A stretch of DNA of 53,777 nt, from the NCBI GenBank assembly GCA_038330415.1, contig JBBQNZ010000009.1, positions 1 to 53,777 on the forward strand, written 5' to 3'. This DNA is from Fodinibacter sp038330415 (GTDB taxonomy: Bacteria; Actinomycetota; Actinomycetes; Actinomycetales; Dermatophilaceae). The translations under genes were made by a program, and so were the position numbers. The notes under the pieces were generated by a model. It had not been told where the DNA came from, did not search any database, and saw only the letters and a list, made by a program, of their open reading frames with translations. How positions within the stretch are numbered: position 1 is the first letter of the stretch; every line of letters begins with the position of its first letter. This document shows positions 51,243-53,777 of this stretch, in pieces.

Positions 51243-52738
51243 GGGTCGTCGTCATCGGGGCCGGGCTCTCCGGCCTGGCCGCCGCCTGCCACCTCACCGC
51301 CGACGGGCACGACGTCACGGTGCTCGAGCGCGAGGCCATCGTCGGCGGCCGCGCCGGCGAGCTGCGCCTGGGCGACTTCCGCATCGACACCGGCCCGGTC
51401 GTCATGACGATGCCCGAGCTGCTGCACGCCCCCATCGCCGCGATCGGCGGCGACCCCGAGGCGCTGGTGCCGATGCGGCGCCTCGACCCGGCCTACCGGG
51501 CGGTCTACCCCGACGGCAGCGAGCTGCACATCCGGGCCGACATGGGCGACCTGCGCGAGGAGATACGCAGCAAGGTCGGCGAGGCCGACGCCGCCGGGTT
51601 CGACCGGTTCCTGGTCTGGCTCGAGCAGCTCTACGACACCGAGTTCGCGACCTTCGTCGACCACAACTACTCCTCGCCGCTCGACCTCGTGCGCTCGCCC
51701 GGCTCGGCGGCCAAGCTGCTGCAGCTCGGCGGGCTGGGCGGGCTCGGCGCCGCGGTCGACCGGTTCTTCACCGACGACCGGCTCACCCGCATCTTCAGCT
51801 TCCAGGCGCTCTACGCCGGCATCGCACCGGCCAAGGCCCGCGCCGTGCTGGCCGTCATCACCTACATGGACACCGTGCGCGGGGTCTTCTACCCCGACGG
51901 CGGCATGCACGCGGTGCCGCGGGGGATGGCGCAGGCGCTCACCGACGCCGGCGTGCCGATCCACCTGGGCGTCGAGGTGAGCGAGGTGCTGCGGCGCTCC
52001 GACGGTGCCGTGGTCGGCGTCGCCACCAGCGACGGCGAGCGCGTCGCGGCCGACGCCGTGGTGTGCACCCTCGACCTCCCGGTCGCCTACGACCGGCTGC
52101 TGCCCGGGGTCAGCGCCCCGCGGGCCGTGCGCAGGGGGAACTTCTCCCCGTCGGCCGTCGTGTGGCACGTCGGGGCCTCGGGCCCGCCCCCGCCGCACCT
52201 GCGCCACCACAACATCCACTTCGGAGACGACTGGGACGGCGCCTTCGAGGCGATCATCGACCGCGGCGTGCTGATGCCCGACCCGTCGCGCCTGGTCACG
52301 GTGCCCTCGGTCACCGACCCCACGGCCGCCCCTGCCGGTTCGACCACGATGTACGTGCTCGAGCCCGTGCCGCACACCGGTGCCGGGCTCGACTGGTCGC
52401 GCGAGGCCGGCCCGATGCGCGAGCGGCTGCACCGGTTCCTCGAGGCGGGCGGCTACCCCACCGACGTCCGCGAGGAGCTGCTGGTCACCCCCGACGACTG
52501 GCGCGCCCAGGGCATGCACCTCGGCACCCCGTTCGCCCTGGCGCACACGTTCCTGCAGTCCGGCCCCTTCCGGCCGTCCAACGTCGACCGCCGGGTGCCC
52601 GGCCTGGTCTTCGCCGGCTCGGGCACCCAGCCCGGCGTCGGCATCCCCATGGTGCTGGTCAGCGGCAAGCTGGCGGCGCAGCGGGTGCAGGAGTACAGCG
52701 GGGCCGCCCGGCCGGTACCGCGTACGGTGGTCCGGTGA
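51239..52738 (+). CDS. crtI: Phytoene desaturase
   Basis: The 499-residue flavoprotein has VVVIGAGLSGLAAACHLTAD for FAD binding, VLEREAIVGGRAG, FYPDGGMHAVPRGMAQAL and the C-terminal FAGSGTQPGVGIPMVLVSGK (CrtI signature region). It introduces double bonds into phytoene to give lycopene-type products. The GTG overlaps the crtE stop, and the crtI stop overlaps the crtB GTG (both GTGA). Confidence 0.94.
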   Translation: MRVVVIGAGLSGLAAACHLTADGHDVTVLEREAIVGGRAGELRLGDFRIDTGPVVMTMPELLHAPIAAIGGDPEALVPMRRLDPAYRAVYPDGSELHIRADMGDLREEIRSKVGEADAAGFDRFLVWLEQLYDTEFATFVDHNYSSPLDLVRSPGSAAKLLQLGGLGGLGAAVDRFFTDDRLTRIFSFQALYAGIAPAKARAVLAVITYMDTVRGVFYPDGGMHAVPRGMAQALTDAGVPIHLGVEVSEVLRRSDGAVVGVATSDGERVAADAVVCTLDLPVAYDRLLPGVSAPRAVRRGNFSPSAVVWHVGASGPPPPHLRHHNIHFGDDWDGAFEAIIDRGVLMPDPSRLVTVPSVTDPTAAPAGSTTMYVLEPVPHTGAGLDWSREAGPMRERLHRFLEAGGYPTDVREELLVTPDDWRAQGMHLGTPFALAHTFLQSGPFRPSNVDRRVPGLVFAGSGTQPGVGIPMVLVSGKLAAQRVQEYSGAARPVPRTVVR

Positions 52739-53777
52739 ACCAACCCACCCCGGCCACCTCGCCCGAGGTGCTGGCCGCCGGTTATGCCCGCTGCGCCCAG
52801 GTCACCCGCGAGTTCGGCACCACCTACTACTGGGGTGCCCGGCTGCTGCCCGCCGCGAGCCGCCGGCACGTCCACGCGGTCTACACGCTGGCCCGGCTCG
52901 CCGACGACATCGTCGACGACGCCGGCCCGAACCCGGGCCCCGAGACCGCACGTGCGCTCGACGACTTCGAGCGCTCGTTCTGGGTGGCCCTGGCCACGGG
53001 CACGTCGGCCGACCCGGTGATGGCCGCCATCGCCACCTCGGTGCGCGAGTGCGGCATCGAGGACGAGTGCTTCACCCGGTTCTTCGGCGCGATGCGCAGC
53101 GACCTCACCCGCCGCACCTACGAGACGTGGGGCGACCTGCTCGGCTACATGGACGGCAGCGCGGCCGTCATCGGCGAGATGATGCTGCCGGTGCTGCGGC
53201 CCGGCACGGATGCCGTCGCGCCGGCCCGCGCGCTCGGGCTCGCCTTCCAGCTCACCAACTTCCTGCGCGACGTCGGCGAGGACCTCGACCGCGGGCGGGT
53301 CTACCTACCCCAGGAGGACCTGCGCCGGTTCGGGGCCGACCCGCACGCCCGGGTCGTGACGCCCGAGTGGCGGGCACTGATGGCCTTCGAGATCGAGCGC
53401 AACCGGCGGCTCTACCGCGAGGCCGACGACGGCATCCCGGCCCTGCCCGGCGCCTCACGGCGGTGCGTGTCCACGGCGCGAGTTCTCTACGCGCGCATCC
53501 TCGAGCGCATCGAGGCTGCCGACTACGACGTGTTCGCCTCTCGGGCAAGGGTTTCGACGCCGAGCAAGGCAGCGCTTGCCGCACGCATGGTGCTCTCGCG
53601 CGAGCCGATGCGGCTGGTGCATGCCGACCGCGCGGCGCGCGACCCGCACGACGGCGCCTGGGTGTCCGACGACCCCGTCGTGCTGCTCGACGACGCCGGG
53701 TCGCCGGTGGGCCAGGCCCCCAAGTCGGTCGTGCACCACGACGACACCCCGCTGCACCTCGCGTTCTCCTGCTACGT
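52735..53777 (+). CDS. crtB: Phytoene synthase fused to isopentenyl-diphosphate isomerase (partial, cut by window edge)
   Basis: The frame is open from GTG 52735 to the last base. Residues 1 to about 300 are phytoene synthase: FGTTYYWGARLLP, LARLADDIVDDAG (D57, D58, D61), DLLGYMDGSAAVIGEMM and LTNFLRDVGEDLDRGRVYLP. Without a stop it continues into DDPVVLLDDAGSPVG and VVHHDDTPLHLAFSCYV, the start of a type 1 IPP isomerase with the two metal-binding histidines (as H25/H32 of E. coli Idi). No other start is needed. A CrtB-Idi fusion would link C5 isomer supply to phytoene formation in one protein. Confidence 0.88.
   Translation, partial: MNQPTPATSPEVLAAGYARCAQVTREFGTTYYWGARLLPAASRRHVHAVYTLARLADDIVDDAGPNPGPETARALDDFERSFWVALATGTSADPVMAAIATSVRECGIEDECFTRFFGAMRSDLTRRTYETWGDLLGYMDGSAAVIGEMMLPVLRPGTDAVAPARALGLAFQLTNFLRDVGEDLDRGRVYLPQEDLRRFGADPHARVVTPEWRALMAFEIERNRRLYREADDGIPALPGASRRCVSTARVLYARILERIEAADYDVFASRARVSTPSKAALAARMVLSREPMRLVHADRAARDPHDGAWVSDDPVVLLDDAGSPVGQAPKSVVHHDDTPLHLAFSCY

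Overview
The window is 53.8 kb of very G+C-rich DNA (about 70% or more by eye, third codon positions almost all G or C) from an actinobacterium. Gene content points to the order Micrococcales (Intrasporangiaceae-like): HU protein, WS/DGAT acyltransferase, carotenoid genes in the order crtE-crtI-crtB, MmpL-type exporter, MT0933-like protein, class II FumC. The family-level placement is inference. No rRNA, tRNA, CRISPR array or prophage was seen. Gene density is about one gene per kb. About twenty genes have a -10-like hexamer ending 6-7 nt before the start codon, so leaderless transcripts look common, and this was used to choose starts.

Layout. 1-304: tail of a probable transposase abutting a truncated GNAT acetyltransferase. 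343-4712: HAD hydrolase, DUF952, YihY, YdeI-like and class V aminotransferase genes. 4901-8275: TetR regulator and MMPL exporter. 8463-11807: flavinylation/electron-transfer operon (small secreted protein with an SGAT motif, ApbE, ferric-reductase-like membrane protein, NuoF-like protein, 3Fe-4S ferredoxin), convergent with a LysR regulator. 13005-15577: DUF294/CBS/cNMP nucleotidyltransferase-like protein and DEDDh exonuclease. 15762-17368: a 116-aa acidic peptide with three tandem repeats, translationally coupled to a JmjC/cupin oxygenase. 17486-19762: LacI regulator with a CebR-type operator, and a zinc alcohol dehydrogenase.

19852-25854 is the most coherent accessory region: a reactive-sulfur (sulfide/persulfide) regulon. 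It holds an SQR-like flavoprotein, a coupled 55-aa protein, a METTL7-like methyltransferase, a 53-aa Cys/His protein, a CoA-disulfide/persulfide reductase with rhodanese domain, a CstR-type regulator coupled to a second methyltransferase, and a thioredoxin. Each transcription unit has an ATACC(N6-7)GGTAT-type palindrome, and in most of them its 3' end forms the first bases of the -10 box.

25939-31702: Rsm22-like methyltransferase, HU, a polyamine/GABA-type aldehyde dehydrogenase and aminotransferase, and a CDP-glycerol glycerophosphotransferase-like gene. 31771-34935: secreted protein with two 49-aa repeats, then a two-component system. 35056-42323: SWIM/SNF2 helicase, YbdK-type ligase, beta-carbonic anhydrase, FumC, MT0933-like protein. 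42501-44800: alpha/beta hydrolase and wax-ester/DGAT acyltransferase. 44810-46919: small stress and metabolic genes. 47059-49967: an HATPase/methanogen-output-domain protein convergent with a GAF-SpoIIE phosphatase. 50091 to the end: crtE, crtI and crtB, with crtB running in frame into an isopentenyl-diphosphate isomerase domain cut by the window edge.
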